The notes below the pieces were generated by a model. The model worked only from the letters and a program-made list of their open reading frames with translations, searched no databases and was not told the DNA's origin. The translations under genes and the position numbers were made by a program. DNA of 64,000 nucleotides from a virus: positions 1 through 64,000 of IMG/VR virus record IMGVR_UViG_3300047548_000827; one strand, 5' to 3'. Below, piece after piece: positions 9,801 to 18,595 of the stretch. Every line of letters begins with the position of its first letter. The first letter of the stretch is position 1.

Positions 9801-11038
9801 TCCCTGAATACACGAACCATATCGTAAAGCGTAATGGTCATATTAATGCTAAACGATACAATAAGAATCTAAAATTGAACTTGGGTTCAGGTGGTGTACC
9901 CTATCCAGGATATTTGTCAGTTGATCTTTATGATAAACGAGCACATGTCCATATGGACATTACTAAGCTAGATTTTCATGATAACACCGCAGTTGAAATT
10001 CTTGCTTCGCATGTGTTCGAACATCTTAATCCTTATCATGCATTGGACATTCTTAAAGATTGGAACAGAGTTCTTAAGCCAGGTGGAAAGCTTATTATGG
10101 AGATGCCAGACATCGAAGCCTTGTGCGCTAGGTTCGCTGATGCAAACACAGGAGAACGATACGGCATTCTAAATGCAGTATATGGTAGCGTTAACACTAC
10201 GGGTGAAGGTGGACCAGACAATATTACAGCACCGCATCTATTTGGTTGGTGGAGACAATCTCTGTTAGATCATTTACTTAATGCAGGATACGTCGATATC
10301 GAGTTCATGGAAGAGCAAATCCCTCACCCTGAAAGCAACTTGCGGGTCGAAGCAGTAAAGCCTATCCCTAACAGGAGTGAATTGTATGCACAAGACCCTC
10401 TTACTTACGATGAAATCTTTGGTATCGACGGGTACAAGATTGCAAAGAGAGGACCACTATCACCTAGAGGAAAAACAGTAGTAGACATTGGTGCGAATAT
10501 TGGATTGTTCGCTCTTAGATGTGTAGAATTAGGTGCAGCTAGAGTGATTTCTGTTGAACCTCAACCTGCTGTCTATCATCAAGGACTTCTACGTTACATA
10601 AAAGATTTTCCACAGGTCATTCCAATCAATCGAGCTTGTTTAGATGTTGATGGTAAACAAGTTTTGATTTCTGATCAAAATGTTGCATCTAGGATTGGAT
10701 ACGAGGGAGATCCGGTGGAAAGTATTTCTCTAAGAACTATCGTAACTCAATATAATGTTGAAAAGGATTCGCTTCTTAAAATTGATTGCGAAGGATCTGA
10801 GTATGATATTCTTTTGAATACTGATATTGATACTCTTAGGTTGTTCAAGGTAATTGATATGGAATTACATATGATCAACAACGTTAATCCTTTGTACAAA
10901 GGATTTGAAATTATCATGAATCGAATGAATGAAGTTGGCTTTAAGATGGAAGAATTCACACAGCATTACTGGAACTTTACAGATGGCCGAGTCCATCCGA
11001 TTGATGTTTGTGTCTTGAAATGGGTTAGAATGGATTAA
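6821..11038 (+). CDS. 1405-residue multidomain glycosyltransferase/methyltransferase
   Basis: At least seven domains can be read. Residues 1-110 are only the C-terminal half of a GT2 domain (FDEIGLLDEIFSPGMGEDGDF). A methyltransferase starts near 166 (VLDIGCGSG). Three complete GT2 domains start near 327, 556 and 789, each opening with SIVIPTYNH and ending in an LDE-PGxGEDxDF-like segment. A second methyltransferase starts near 1018 (LNLGSGGVPYPGY) and an FkbM-type methyltransferase near 1220 (VVDIGANIGLFALR, KIDCEGSEYDIL). The GT2 copies are clearly paralogous. The protein may build and methylate a short glycan in an assembly-line manner. No strong Shine-Dalgarno precedes ATG 6821 and no in-frame extension is possible past a stop near 6794, so the N-terminal half-domain looks like a truncation. 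Confidence 0.82.
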   Translation: MITGPVKFDFMAGGVKRTSMAFWCVMMKRELFDEIGLLDEIFSPGMGEDGDFSIRAEMAGHSLVQVPNNFSHMFGEGKLDNEVYAFPIYHKGSGTFGWGDYGGIIERNQKILDERYGLNQKTYEIDSRYQTNKEIRYFDDLQNADEFQNEVYEYARFLAEQNSYKTVLDIGCGSGFKLRKYFDASKYDCYGLDLDKTCSVLREKYKDVNWISYDIDNETGAPSELPPQVDLVICSDVIEHLRDPDRLMSFLKGIDYKILLLSTPDRDIISSRNGKLFGPPDNAHHIREWNKDELNRYLSKHVKVTGQAVINEAQATQMAVCIPAKTQVSIVIPTYNHCDDLLKPCIESIQQYTDMVNVELVIVANGCSDNTREYVQTLEGNVKLIWVDEAIGYTKATNLGIKAATGETIVLMNNDVLLLSQYKNFWLDVLMNALVPTNVGIVGVLENYDMYADAKFPIFFCVAIKREVFDKIGLLDEAYSPGYGEDIDFTLRAKQAGFDYIIPVATRFVDGQNVTEYPIWHKNNQTFKDVPEYLSIIQRNNRLLYEKYNPRFKSADFSIVIPTYNHLYDALKPCIESLFNYTDLSNKEVIVVANGCTDDTKPFLDSISDKVRVIWFDDPIGYINAVNAGIAVSVGKHIILLDNDCVLLPQSVDDWVNILHAPFVNSDKVAASSPFAHEYEDMGFVLHSGCTMYRADVLRQIGMFDTTYHPGYFSDSDVAMKIWKAGYECVEVPKRNDDKPYNNNLFLINFPVMHLGNVQTMDKVKDNEIVKKNREILYSRYGKKKQMKKYSIVIPTYNHCDDLLRPCLESIERYSDMSQVEVIVVANGCVDNTKEYVESLNPENFKLIWVDEAIGYTKATNLGIKAATGEYVVLLNNDTEILPSEKNAWLNILEEPFNTKKKVGLTGPLQLFDDYAGSPVLIFFCVMIKRTLFEEIGYLDEIFTPGGGEDIDFTVRANLAGYEAIQVTQTTYNGVTNVGNFPIWHKDNKTFGEIPEYTNHIVKRNGHINAKRYNKNLKLNLGSGGVPYPGYLSVDLYDKRAHVHMDITKLDFHDNTAVEILASHVFEHLNPYHALDILKDWNRVLKPGGKLIMEMPDIEALCARFADANTGERYGILNAVYGSVNTTGEGGPDNITAPHLFGWWRQSLLDHLLNAGYVDIEFMEEQIPHPESNLRVEAVKPIPNRSELYAQDPLTYDEIFGIDGYKIAKRGPLSPRGKTVVDIGANIGLFALRCVELGAARVISVEPQPAVYHQGLLRYIKDFPQVIPINRACLDVDGKQVLISDQNVASRIGYEGDPVESISLRTIVTQYNVEKDSLLKIDCEGSEYDILLNTDIDTLRLFKVIDMELHMINNVNPLYKGFEIIMNRMNEVGFKMEEFTQHYWNFTDGRVHPIDVCVLKWVRMD

Positions 11039-11039
11039 T

Positions 11040-12020
11040 ATGGGAAAGCAAATTCTTTGTTCTATTTCAACTAGAAATCGTTATGACACAACATTGCCTA
11101 TGGCAATTGAGTCAGTCATAATGCAGACTAAGCGACCTGATAAGCTGGTTATTTTTGATGACAATGATAATCCTAAAGATATGCGAGAAGTGCAGCATTA
11201 TAGGTATTTGTTTGAAATGATGCAACTTAAAGGGATGGATTGGGAATGGGTATATGCCTTGAAGAAAGGGCAACATCATAACCATCAAATGGCTAATAGA
11301 ATGGGTTACGAATGGGTATGGAGACTTGATGATGATACGGTGGCAGAGCCTAACGTACTTGAGACTTTGTTTTCCTACACTGACCCTACGATCGGAGCGG
11401 TAGGAGGGGCAGTACTTACTCCTCCTTTCGGTCCATTGGGTAAGGTTACAAGTAAGATAGAAGATATCTACTCTGAACCTAATATACAGTGGTATTATAT
11501 TGACCAAGTCAAAGAAGTTGATCATTTACATTGTTCCTTTCTATACCGAGCAGGAGTGTATGATTATGATCTCAGTTTGTCTAGAGTAGCGCATCGAGAA
11601 GAGACACTATTTTCGTATGGGCTTGTGCAAAAGGGGTATAGAAATTTAGTCGTTCCTAATGCTGTAACATGGCACTTAAAAAATGCGACTGGCGGAATTA
11701 GAGACTCCAATGTTCGTGAATGGTTTGAACATGATGAAAACATTTTCAGGAATAAGATACTCTTAAGGGACAACACGATTGTTGTATTAGATTGCGGAAT
11801 GGGAGATCATATCGTGTTTAAGCATGTGCTTCCTGATGTTAAAAACCCTATTGTTTTCAGTTGCTACCCTAATATTGTTCCTGGTAAGAGTATTGCGGAA
11901 GCGTATCAAATGTTTGGTGATTTGAGTCAGTTTAGTATCTACAGAAAAATGGATGAATGGAATTGGAAAGGCTCCCTTGAAGACGCCTTTAGAAAACTTT
12001 ATGTGAGTGATAAAAAATGA
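11040..12020 (+). CDS. GT2 glycosyltransferase with a C-terminal GT9-like half-domain
   Basis: Residues 1-235 form a GT2-type transferase: CSISTRNRYDTTLPMAIESV, then WVWRLDDDTVAEPN as the DxD motif. Residues 240-326 (VVLDCGMGDHIVFKHVLP onward) resemble the N-terminal half of a GT9 (ADP-heptose:LPS heptosyltransferase-like) fold. The next gene encodes the matching C-terminal half and overlaps by 4 bp, so the GT9 fold appears to be split over two polypeptides. The start follows the previous stop at 1 bp. Confidence 0.7.
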   Translation: MGKQILCSISTRNRYDTTLPMAIESVIMQTKRPDKLVIFDDNDNPKDMREVQHYRYLFEMMQLKGMDWEWVYALKKGQHHNHQMANRMGYEWVWRLDDDTVAEPNVLETLFSYTDPTIGAVGGAVLTPPFGPLGKVTSKIEDIYSEPNIQWYYIDQVKEVDHLHCSFLYRAGVYDYDLSLSRVAHREETLFSYGLVQKGYRNLVVPNAVTWHLKNATGGIRDSNVREWFEHDENIFRNKILLRDNTIVVLDCGMGDHIVFKHVLPDVKNPIVFSCYPNIVPGKSIAEAYQMFGDLSQFSIYRKMDEWNWKGSLEDAFRKLYVSDKK

Positions 12021-12466
12021 TATTGATTTCCCCTTATGCAAAACAAATGCGAAATGGAGAAAAACATCCAAAGAACTATCCGTACTGGGATAAGCTCATC
12101 CCTATGATAAAAGAGCCGATCATTCAGGTTGGCATCGAGGGAGAGTCTCCGATGGTAGAGGACTTTCGCCAAAACTTGTCATTGATTGAATTAGAAAATC
12201 TTGTCAATGAATGCAAGACTTGGATATCAGTTGATTCATTCTTTCAGCATTTTTGTTGGGATTTAGGTAAACCTGGCATTGTACTATTTGGACAATCTGA
12301 TCCAAATATATTCGGTCATCCAGAAAATATTAACCTACTAAAAGATAGAAAGTTCTTGAGAAAAAACCAGTTTTGGCTTTGGGAACAGTGTGAAGCCAAT
12401 GACGAGGCGTTTGTAGAACCTGAAGAAGTTTTAAGGACACTAAATGAACATTTTTCAGTCAACTGA
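12017..12466 (+). CDS. GT9-like C-terminal half (heptosyltransferase-like)
   Basis: This 149-residue protein contains SPYAKQMRNGEKHPKNYPYW, PIIQVGIEGE, and WISVDSFFQHFCWDLGKPGIVLFG, split here as WISVDSFFQHF and KPGIVLFG. This is the pattern of the nucleotide-sugar-binding C-terminal half of GT9 transferases. It lacks an N-terminal acceptor half, which is found fused to the end of the preceding gene. ATG 12017 overlaps the stop of that gene, so co-translation and association of the two halves is likely. The sugar donor cannot be deduced. Confidence 0.65.
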   Translation: MILISPYAKQMRNGEKHPKNYPYWDKLIPMIKEPIIQVGIEGESPMVEDFRQNLSLIELENLVNECKTWISVDSFFQHFCWDLGKPGIVLFGQSDPNIFGHPENINLLKDRKFLRKNQFWLWEQCEANDEAFVEPEEVLRTLNEHFSVN

Positions 12467-12887
12467 CGGTGATACTAGGTTAAAACTTTGGTTTGATTTT
12501 AGAGAGGAGATCAAAGGTTTAAATACGAGAGATAAATGCATTGCAGTTGATAACTGGTGGCAAGCTGCTCCGTTGATCAATCATCATTTACATCCAGCTG
12601 ACATCGAGAATTGGCCTAATCCATGGGAACTGTTGACAGAAAACAGCTACTGCACGATTGCAAGAGGATTAGGGATGTGCTATACTTTAGCCTTTTCAGG
12701 TGTAAAAAATGTTAATATGGTAGAGGCTAAGAACAGAGTTGGTGAAGAAGTGGTATTAGTTTTAGTGGACAACTCAAAGTATATACTTAACTATTGGCCT
12801 AACACAGTAATAAGTAATACACTCGATGAATTTGAAGTCACAAAAAAGATAAAGATTGAGAATATCTTAACCAAATATAATAACTAA
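12444..12887 (+). CDS. Conserved phage protein of unknown function
   Basis: I do not recognise a functional family for these 147 residues. The protein is rich in aromatic residues (DNWWQAAPLINHHLHP, NWPNPWELL) and has a central CTIARGLGMCYTLAFSG segment that could form a compact core with two Cys. It overlaps the previous gene by 23 bp in another frame and precedes glutaredoxin by 11 bp, so it closes the modification operon. No signal peptide or membrane span is visible. Confidence 0.6.
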   Translation: MNIFQSTDGDTRLKLWFDFREEIKGLNTRDKCIAVDNWWQAAPLINHHLHPADIENWPNPWELLTENSYCTIARGLGMCYTLAFSGVKNVNMVEAKNRVGEEVVLVLVDNSKYILNYWPNTVISNTLDEFEVTKKIKIENILTKYNN

Positions 12888-12898
12888 GGAGAAGTAAA

Positions 12899-13126
12899 AT
12901 GAACGCGGTAGTTTGGAGTAAACAACAATGCACTTTTTGCGAACAAGCAAAGGCATTGCTAAAACAAAAAGGAATTCCTTTTGAAGAAAGAAAAATAGGT
13001 GAGGGATGGTCTAAAGAGCAATTGATTGAAGCTGTCCCTTCTGCTAGGACAGTACCTCAAATATTCTTAAATGATGAGTATGTAGGTGGGTTTGATCAAC
13101 TTAAAACAAAATTAGGGGCAATGTAA
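12899..13126 (+). CDS. grx: Glutaredoxin
   Basis: This 75-residue thioredoxin-fold protein has the redox motif CTFC near the N-terminus (WSKQQCTFCEQAKALL), the cis-Pro motif TVPQIF and the glutathione-binding GGFDQL. Phage glutaredoxins reduce ribonucleotide reductase, and nrdA and nrdB lie at 45-50 kb in this window. AAGGAG precedes ATG 12899 at a good distance. The gene lies among late-type genes rather than next to nrd. Confidence 0.9.
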   Translation: MNAVVWSKQQCTFCEQAKALLKQKGIPFEERKIGEGWSKEQLIEAVPSARTVPQIFLNDEYVGGFDQLKTKLGAM

Positions 13127-13434
13127 TGTTTTCAGAACTAAAAGTAGGCGAAGTTTACACATTTAAAACATCGGGAGGCGAAGAGATTGTTGCTAAACTT
13201 CATAGCGATGGCAAGGGTATGATTATTCAGGTAGTCAACCCTGTTAGTGTTGCACATGGAGGGCAAGGAATGGGGCTCATTCCATCGATGATTACCGCAG
13301 ATCATGAGAAATCGGTACAACTAAATACTAATAACATTCTTATGGTATGCGAAGCGGATGAAAATGTAAAGAACAAATACATTGAATTGACTACTGGGTT
13401 AAAGCTTCCAGGTAAGAAGTTAATTTTAGGATAA
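13126..13434 (+). CDS. Sm-like small beta-barrel protein
   Basis: This is a 102-residue beta-rich protein. The N-terminal strands (LKVGEVYTFKTSGGEEIVAKL) and the later VQLNTNNILMV fit an Sm/LSm-like barrel found in T4-like marine and freshwater phages. ATG 13126 shares its A with the glutaredoxin TAA stop. RNA binding would be the default guess from the fold, but no data in the sequence prove it. Confidence 0.5.
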   Translation: MFSELKVGEVYTFKTSGGEEIVAKLHSDGKGMIIQVVNPVSVAHGGQGMGLIPSMITADHEKSVQLNTNNILMVCEADENVKNKYIELTTGLKLPGKKLILG

Positions 13435-13437
13435 TTC

Positions 13438-15492
13438 ATGAGTCTGCAAGGTAAACACACTCCTCTTAGTATAAATTTTACATCTGGTCTTCTATCAGGC
13501 ACAGGTGTGAATGTAAATGCCAATGTGCGTTATCTTGCAGGCGAAAGTCAAGTCTACTCAGAGTATACTCCAGGATCTTTGATAAATGATACCTGTTTAA
13601 ATGATTTAGTTAATGCAACACAATTAGCATACTCTAAAATAGGCCCTGATTTAACGACAGGAGTATACGATAACCTAATCAGTATAGGACAAGGAACTAT
13701 TCCTCTGTTAGGTAACAGTAAACCTGCATCATATGAATTTAAGTACGAGGGACAAATTGCAAAGTTTGGGTTCGTCCGTATGATTGCGCTACAGGCATTC
13801 ACTGAGATGGAGGTCAGTTCAGGATCGTTTTCTGATTTTTGCTCATCATTTACAAAGTGCTATTCTTATAAGAATAGAATTAACAAGATGATAGGTTCAA
13901 TGTCAAATAGTCAAAGCTATTTGGACGGAATCTATAGTAATATGAATGACTTAGTGACGAGCGATATAACCGGTGTTAACCTAGCAACTACTTACTGGGG
14001 ACAAGACCTAATCAGGTTAGGTAGAGCGATTGATCTTTCTGAGATAGATAGATTTGGAACTCCTTCAGTTTTACTTAAAACTCTCCAGCGTACCGGGGCA
14101 ATCACTAATACACTTGGTACTGCATTGATTCTATGTGGTTTGACAACTAGTGAAATAGGTGAAATATTAGCCAATATTGCTCCGGTGACTGAAGAACAAG
14201 AGAAGAAAATTTATGTCGCTTTTCAAATCATCCAAGGGGTCGATCTTGCTGAAATTCTAACCGCGATGAATGTTCAAACTTCAGGATTACTGTTATTATC
14301 TGATTTACTAAATCCTGCTAAAATTTTCCCCAATAGTTACAATAGCTTGACTACGCCAAAATACAATTCCATTAGAATGGCTACTAATAGTAAAACTTAC
14401 TATTTTATATACGATTCAGGTGGGATAAACTTGCAACTGCAAGAGTTTGGTTTTAAAGAAAAATACAATAACGTCATACCAGATGAAATTGCTATTGCAT
14501 GCGGGGCATTTAGCAATGCAATGATGCAAATCAAAAACATCAAAAAGATGAATTTTGAAAAGTTTGCACAAGTAGTTGCCAATCTAGAAACTATGAAGGA
14601 CTTGGAAGTCAATGGCACATCGACTCCTATTGATTCTTCGTTAATAAACTCAGCGAAGACAACCATTGCTGTAGGAAGTGGTACTGACGGGTCTTACACT
14701 ATGGCTGACTTCTATGGTGCAATGGCAGGAGTTTCTTATAAGCTAGCAGAACTGAAGGATGCAATTATCAAATTGCAAACTCCTGCATTGAAAGAAATTT
14801 ATAGTAATATGGTTAGTTTGCTTAATGGAGCAGGACCATATACCTCAGCACTTCAAACATTGATAGATCAAGCCAATATTGAAATTGCTAACATTCAAAA
14901 TACAAACAAGTCATACACTACCGTTAGTGAAGACTTGTTCACAAATCAACCAGAATATACTGATTATTCAGTAACAGTGATAAATACTTTATGGGAAGAT
15001 ATCGGTGCAAAGTTAAGCACCGAGATCAAAGCAAGAGTGGCTGCATTGCCCGATGACCCGGCTGTAACTGGGCATGAGGATGTAATTGCTTTTGCAGAGG
15101 CAGTGGTAAATGTGTATGCGTTGGATACTTCTTTACACGGTACTGCCAGTATAATAGAAAGAATCATGGATATGACAACACCGACTGGAAATTATGGTGT
15201 TGCTGCTATGAGGGAAACTAGAAATGCTGTAAGACTTGGATTGATAGGAGGAACGCTAGACAACAACATTGATTTTTCGCTGCCTGACCGAAGTTTACCC
15301 AATGCTTTAGACTTAAGTAAAGTTACCGGGGATTCAAACGTTTTGGGCAGTTTGGGTGGTTCACCAGAAACGTTGTTAATTCCTAAAAATCTTGATATAT
15401 TCAATGTTTCTGCTACTTTAATGCCGTCCGTATATAAACCAGACGACGCATCAACTGCGGTCTTCGACGGAAACTGTAACTGCTGGTCTTGA
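13438..15492 (+). CDS. Probable virion structural protein
   Basis: This 684-residue protein starts MSLQGKHTPLSINFTSG. It has alternating helical and Ser/Thr/Asn-rich stretches, no signal peptide, no membrane segment and no enzymatic motif I can identify. Length, composition and position between the Sm-like protein and the cell-wall hydrolase suggest a tail or baseplate component. The call rests on context and general resemblance to T4-like structural proteins, not on a named domain. Confidence 0.5.
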   Translation: MSLQGKHTPLSINFTSGLLSGTGVNVNANVRYLAGESQVYSEYTPGSLINDTCLNDLVNATQLAYSKIGPDLTTGVYDNLISIGQGTIPLLGNSKPASYEFKYEGQIAKFGFVRMIALQAFTEMEVSSGSFSDFCSSFTKCYSYKNRINKMIGSMSNSQSYLDGIYSNMNDLVTSDITGVNLATTYWGQDLIRLGRAIDLSEIDRFGTPSVLLKTLQRTGAITNTLGTALILCGLTTSEIGEILANIAPVTEEQEKKIYVAFQIIQGVDLAEILTAMNVQTSGLLLLSDLLNPAKIFPNSYNSLTTPKYNSIRMATNSKTYYFIYDSGGINLQLQEFGFKEKYNNVIPDEIAIACGAFSNAMMQIKNIKKMNFEKFAQVVANLETMKDLEVNGTSTPIDSSLINSAKTTIAVGSGTDGSYTMADFYGAMAGVSYKLAELKDAIIKLQTPALKEIYSNMVSLLNGAGPYTSALQTLIDQANIEIANIQNTNKSYTTVSEDLFTNQPEYTDYSVTVINTLWEDIGAKLSTEIKARVAALPDDPAVTGHEDVIAFAEAVVNVYALDTSLHGTASIIERIMDMTTPTGNYGVAAMRETRNAVRLGLIGGTLDNNIDFSLPDRSLPNALDLSKVTGDSNVLGSLGGSPETLLIPKNLDIFNVSATLMPSVYKPDDASTAVFDGNCNCWS

Positions 15493-15533
15493 TTTTAAAC
15501 TAGTAGTCCGTCACAACTAATAGGAGAAAATTT

Positions 15534-16067
15534 ATGGTGAATGTTAAATCATTCAAGCTATACCTTTTTCCTGTTTTGTTTGTGTTAGGAATGACTTTTA
15601 CACATGACAATTCAGGGGTACGAGCAAATACCCGCTCATTGGATACCTACCTTGTAGTAGGTAAACCAGTAAACAAAAAAGAACTAGATTGCCTTGCAAA
15701 GAATATTTTCTTTGAAGCCAGAGGAGAAGTATACTCAGGTCAAGTAGCAGTAGCTAGAGTTGTAATGAATAGAATCCATCATGGGTTCGGCGATAATACC
15801 TGTCAAGTCGTATATCAGACTGACAGAAAGGGAAACGGTACACTATGCCAGTTTAGTTGGGTTTGTGAAAAACCCAAACGGCTAGATAAAAACGATCCCG
15901 CCTACATCCGAGCACAGGATATTGCTTATCGAGTATTAGCATTCAATGCTTATTCAGACAGGGTTGATAAAAATGTTCTATTTTTTCATAGCAAACATGT
16001 AAATCCTAGATGGAGGTACAAACGCTTCAAGCAAATAGGAAATCACATTTTCTATGCTAAGATTTAA
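15534..16067 (+). CDS. SleB-type cell-wall hydrolase
   Basis: This 177-residue protein has an N-terminal hydrophobic stretch (LYLFPVLFVLGMTF) that would act as signal peptide or anchor. A Hydrolase_2/SleB domain follows: AKNIFFEARGEVYSGQVAVA contains the catalytic Glu, followed by VMNRIHH and LCQFSWVC. SleB enzymes cleave peptidoglycan glycan strands. In a phage it could act in lysis or penetration. AGGAG precedes ATG 15534. Its stop overlaps the stop of the convergent fibre gene by 3 bp. Confidence 0.85.
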   Translation: MVNVKSFKLYLFPVLFVLGMTFTHDNSGVRANTRSLDTYLVVGKPVNKKELDCLAKNIFFEARGEVYSGQVAVARVVMNRIHHGFGDNTCQVVYQTDRKGNGTLCQFSWVCEKPKRLDKNDPAYIRAQDIAYRVLAFNAYSDRVDKNVLFFHSKHVNPRWRYKRFKQIGNHIFYAKI

Positions 16068-18595
16068 GCAGTAATCAAAACTCTTTCCATTTTTATCGTA
16101 GCCGAGGTTGATGCAGTCATTACGACGATCAACCTCGCGCTACCTGAATTTACATCACCATCAAACGATGCAAGGGTAGATGTTGACGTTAGGATTGCAA
16201 ATTCAGAGACTTTTGAAGTCGTTCCATCGTACAACATAATCACTTCCGATACTTGACTGTCAGAACCTTGTACTACCTGAATTAGATATTTTGCCGATCT
16301 GTAAGCAGTTGTGCTCCATGAGTCAAGTACAGAAGGGTTTACTGTGCTGATAGTAGCAGTTATTGCATTTTGTTCAGAAACTGCCGTTGTTGAAAATGCT
16401 AAGTTTAATGACGCGCCATTGTTAAGCTGAATGTCATTTGTAGAAGTATTTCCTACATTAGTGACTGATTGTAGTGAGGGAGTAGGAGGAGTTATTCCAC
16501 TGAACCCACTATTTCCAGAATATCCGCTAACACCAGAATACCCACTAAAACCTGATACTCCGCTTGCACCGGAGTACCCGCTTTGACCGGTGAACATGGC
16601 ACCCTGGAACTTAGTTACCCAATCACCTGCTTGAAGAGCCACGGTGCCTACACCGATTGTCCACATTTCAACGTAATCAGTTGAACCATTTAGATATACT
16701 AATGCGCTATGACTAGTGACCTGAGTAGATACGTTTGTGCCCGGTCCACTTGCTGAAAATACCGTTCCGTTTTTCTTAAAGAGAACTTGGGCATAAGTCA
16801 CGGCTTGAGTAAAGTATGATGTGCCCGTTACAAAATAATATCCTGCAATCAATGGCTGAAATCGACTGTTCGCAGTGCTAAACGCTGAGCTAGTGTCGTA
16901 TTCAACTACGTCAAATGTAATTTTTTCTTCTTGGGCTGACGTTAAATTTTGCTGTGTAGACTTATACACGCTGAAGCTAGGTCCAGCAACTGCAGGAACT
17001 GATACTCCACTGAAACCTGAGAATCCACTGACACCAGATATTCCACTAAATCCAGAAGTTCCTTGTGGACCTTGAACTCCAGAGTATCCACTCGTTCCAG
17101 AGTATCCACTTGTTCCAGAAGACCCGCTTATTCCGCTATATCCTGATCTGCCGCTAAATCCACTTGTAGATGAATATCCACTGAATCCGCTAATACCTGA
17201 ATATCCGCTCGTACCAAGTACACCTGAATATCCGCTCGTACCTGAGTAGCCAGATAGTCCTAACCCAGAATATCCACTGATTCCACTATAACCACTGATA
17301 CCTGAGTATCCACTCCTACCGGAGAATCCACTGATACCTGAACCAGAAAATCCAGATGTTCCACTAGCACCCACTTCACCTGAGTACCCGGATGGTCCTT
17401 GTAACGATCCAATGTTAATCCAACTTGAACCATCCCATACCCATCCATCACCGGTATCTAATGTTATGTATAAATCACCGGCGTTGCCTACATAAGAAGT
17501 TGGATAACCTGGTAAATTTGTGAATGTACTTACTGTACCTTTGATAGTGATCGAAGTACCATCTTTCCCGCTGATGCCCGAATATCCAGAGAATCCACTG
17601 AAGCCAGACGCACCAGACGCACCACTTGCACCTGAGTATCCACTGAATCCAGAATAGCCACTGAATCCAGAATAGCCACTGAATCCAGAGTAACCTGATC
17701 TTCCACTGTATCCGCTATATCCACTAAAGCCAGAGAACCCGCTAAACCCGCTGATGCCTGAGTATCCACTAAACCCACTAAACCCACTAAACCCACTGAA
17801 GCCAGAGAACCCGCTCTGTCCAGACGCACCACTAATACCCGAGTATCCACTAAACCCGCTGAAGCCACTAAAGCCGCTAATTCCTGAGTATCCACTTACA
17901 CCTGAGTACCCGCTGAAGCCACTAATTCCTGAGTATCCACTGAATCCAGATGTGCTGTCTCCGGACATCCCACTATATCCAGATGTGCTTTGTCCTGATA
18001 TACCACTATACCCTGATGTGCTTTGTCCACTGATACCAGAAAATCCACTGATACCTCTAATTCCAGAATAACCAGAAGAACCACTTTGACCGCTGAACCC
18101 TGATGATCCGCTTGATCCACTCGTACCAGAATATCCTGATCTTCCAGAAGCCCCTGAATACCCGCTGAACCCAGACCAACCGGACGTACTCTGACCTGAT
18201 ATGCCACTAAACCCTGAACCACCACTAAACCCAGACCAACCACTGAACCCCGATGAACCTGATATGCCAGATGTCCCGGAGAACCCGGAATCACCTGAAA
18301 ATCCACTCAGTCCCCGATCGCCTGAAACCCCTGAGATACCAGATGCCCCACTGAACCCTGAGATTCCCGAAAACTCGACGCTTCCGGGTATACCTTGTGC
18401 ACCTGAGTAACCACTGAACCCTGAGTAACCGCGAAGTCCGCCGTACGCAAGTGAATTCCAAGCAGTAACACCGTCCCCTATTTTAAACATCCCGGTGTCT
18501 ATCTCGACACCTATCTCTGCTAATGCAAGAGTGGGATTAGCTGAGGTCCATTCGCTTGCTGTACCTCTTCTTAATTGAAACTGAATATACGCCAC
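16064..18595 (-). CDS. Gly-X-Ser collagen-like tail fibre with Mtd-type N-terminus
   Basis: This is an 843-residue fibre. Residues 1-55 (QFQLRRGTASEWTSANP, EIGVEIDTGMFKIGDG) resemble the N-terminal attachment domain of major tropism determinant-type proteins. Most of the rest is Gly-X-Ser triplets (GFS, GYS, GIS), interrupted near residue 350 by a small domain ending in GDGWVWDGSSWINIG. A globular C-terminal domain follows, with a further triplet block between its parts. Proline is almost absent, so any triple helix would depend on Ser and aromatic contacts. Ser at every third position offers many possible O-glycosylation sites, and the glycosyltransferase block lies close by. The start is GTG, directly after the stop of the upstream gene and preceded by GGTGGGG. 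Confidence 0.85.
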   Translation of the reverse strand: MAYIQFQLRRGTASEWTSANPTLALAEIGVEIDTGMFKIGDGVTAWNSLAYGGLRGYSGFSGYSGAQGIPGSVEFSGISGFSGASGISGVSGDRGLSGFSGDSGFSGTSGISGSSGFSGWSGFSGGSGFSGISGQSTSGWSGFSGYSGASGRSGYSGTSGSSGSSGFSGQSGSSGYSGIRGISGFSGISGQSTSGYSGISGQSTSGYSGMSGDSTSGFSGYSGISGFSGYSGVSGYSGISGFSGFSGFSGYSGISGASGQSGFSGFSGFSGFSGFSGYSGISGFSGFSGFSGYSGYSGRSGYSGFSGYSGFSGYSGFSGYSGASGASGASGFSGFSGYSGISGKDGTSITIKGTVSTFTNLPGYPTSYVGNAGDLYITLDTGDGWVWDGSSWINIGSLQGPSGYSGEVGASGTSGFSGSGISGFSGRSGYSGISGYSGISGYSGLGLSGYSGTSGYSGVLGTSGYSGISGFSGYSSTSGFSGRSGYSGISGSSGTSGYSGTSGYSGVQGPQGTSGFSGISGVSGFSGFSGVSVPAVAGPSFSVYKSTQQNLTSAQEEKITFDVVEYDTSSAFSTANSRFQPLIAGYYFVTGTSYFTQAVTYAQVLFKKNGTVFSASGPGTNVSTQVTSHSALVYLNGSTDYVEMWTIGVGTVALQAGDWVTKFQGAMFTGQSGYSGASGVSGFSGYSGVSGYSGNSGFSGITPPTPSLQSVTNVGNTSTNDIQLNNGASLNLAFSTTAVSEQNAITATISTVNPSVLDSWSTTAYRSAKYLIQVVQGSDSQVSEVIMLYDGTTSKVSEFAILTSTSTLASFDGDVNSGSARLIVVMTASTSATIKMERVLITA

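Noticed and set aside
16500-18420. Tandem DNA repeats as a non-coding repeat region
   Set aside because: The repeats keep one reading frame on the - strand for 843 codons, with defined N- and C-terminal domains, so they encode the fibre.
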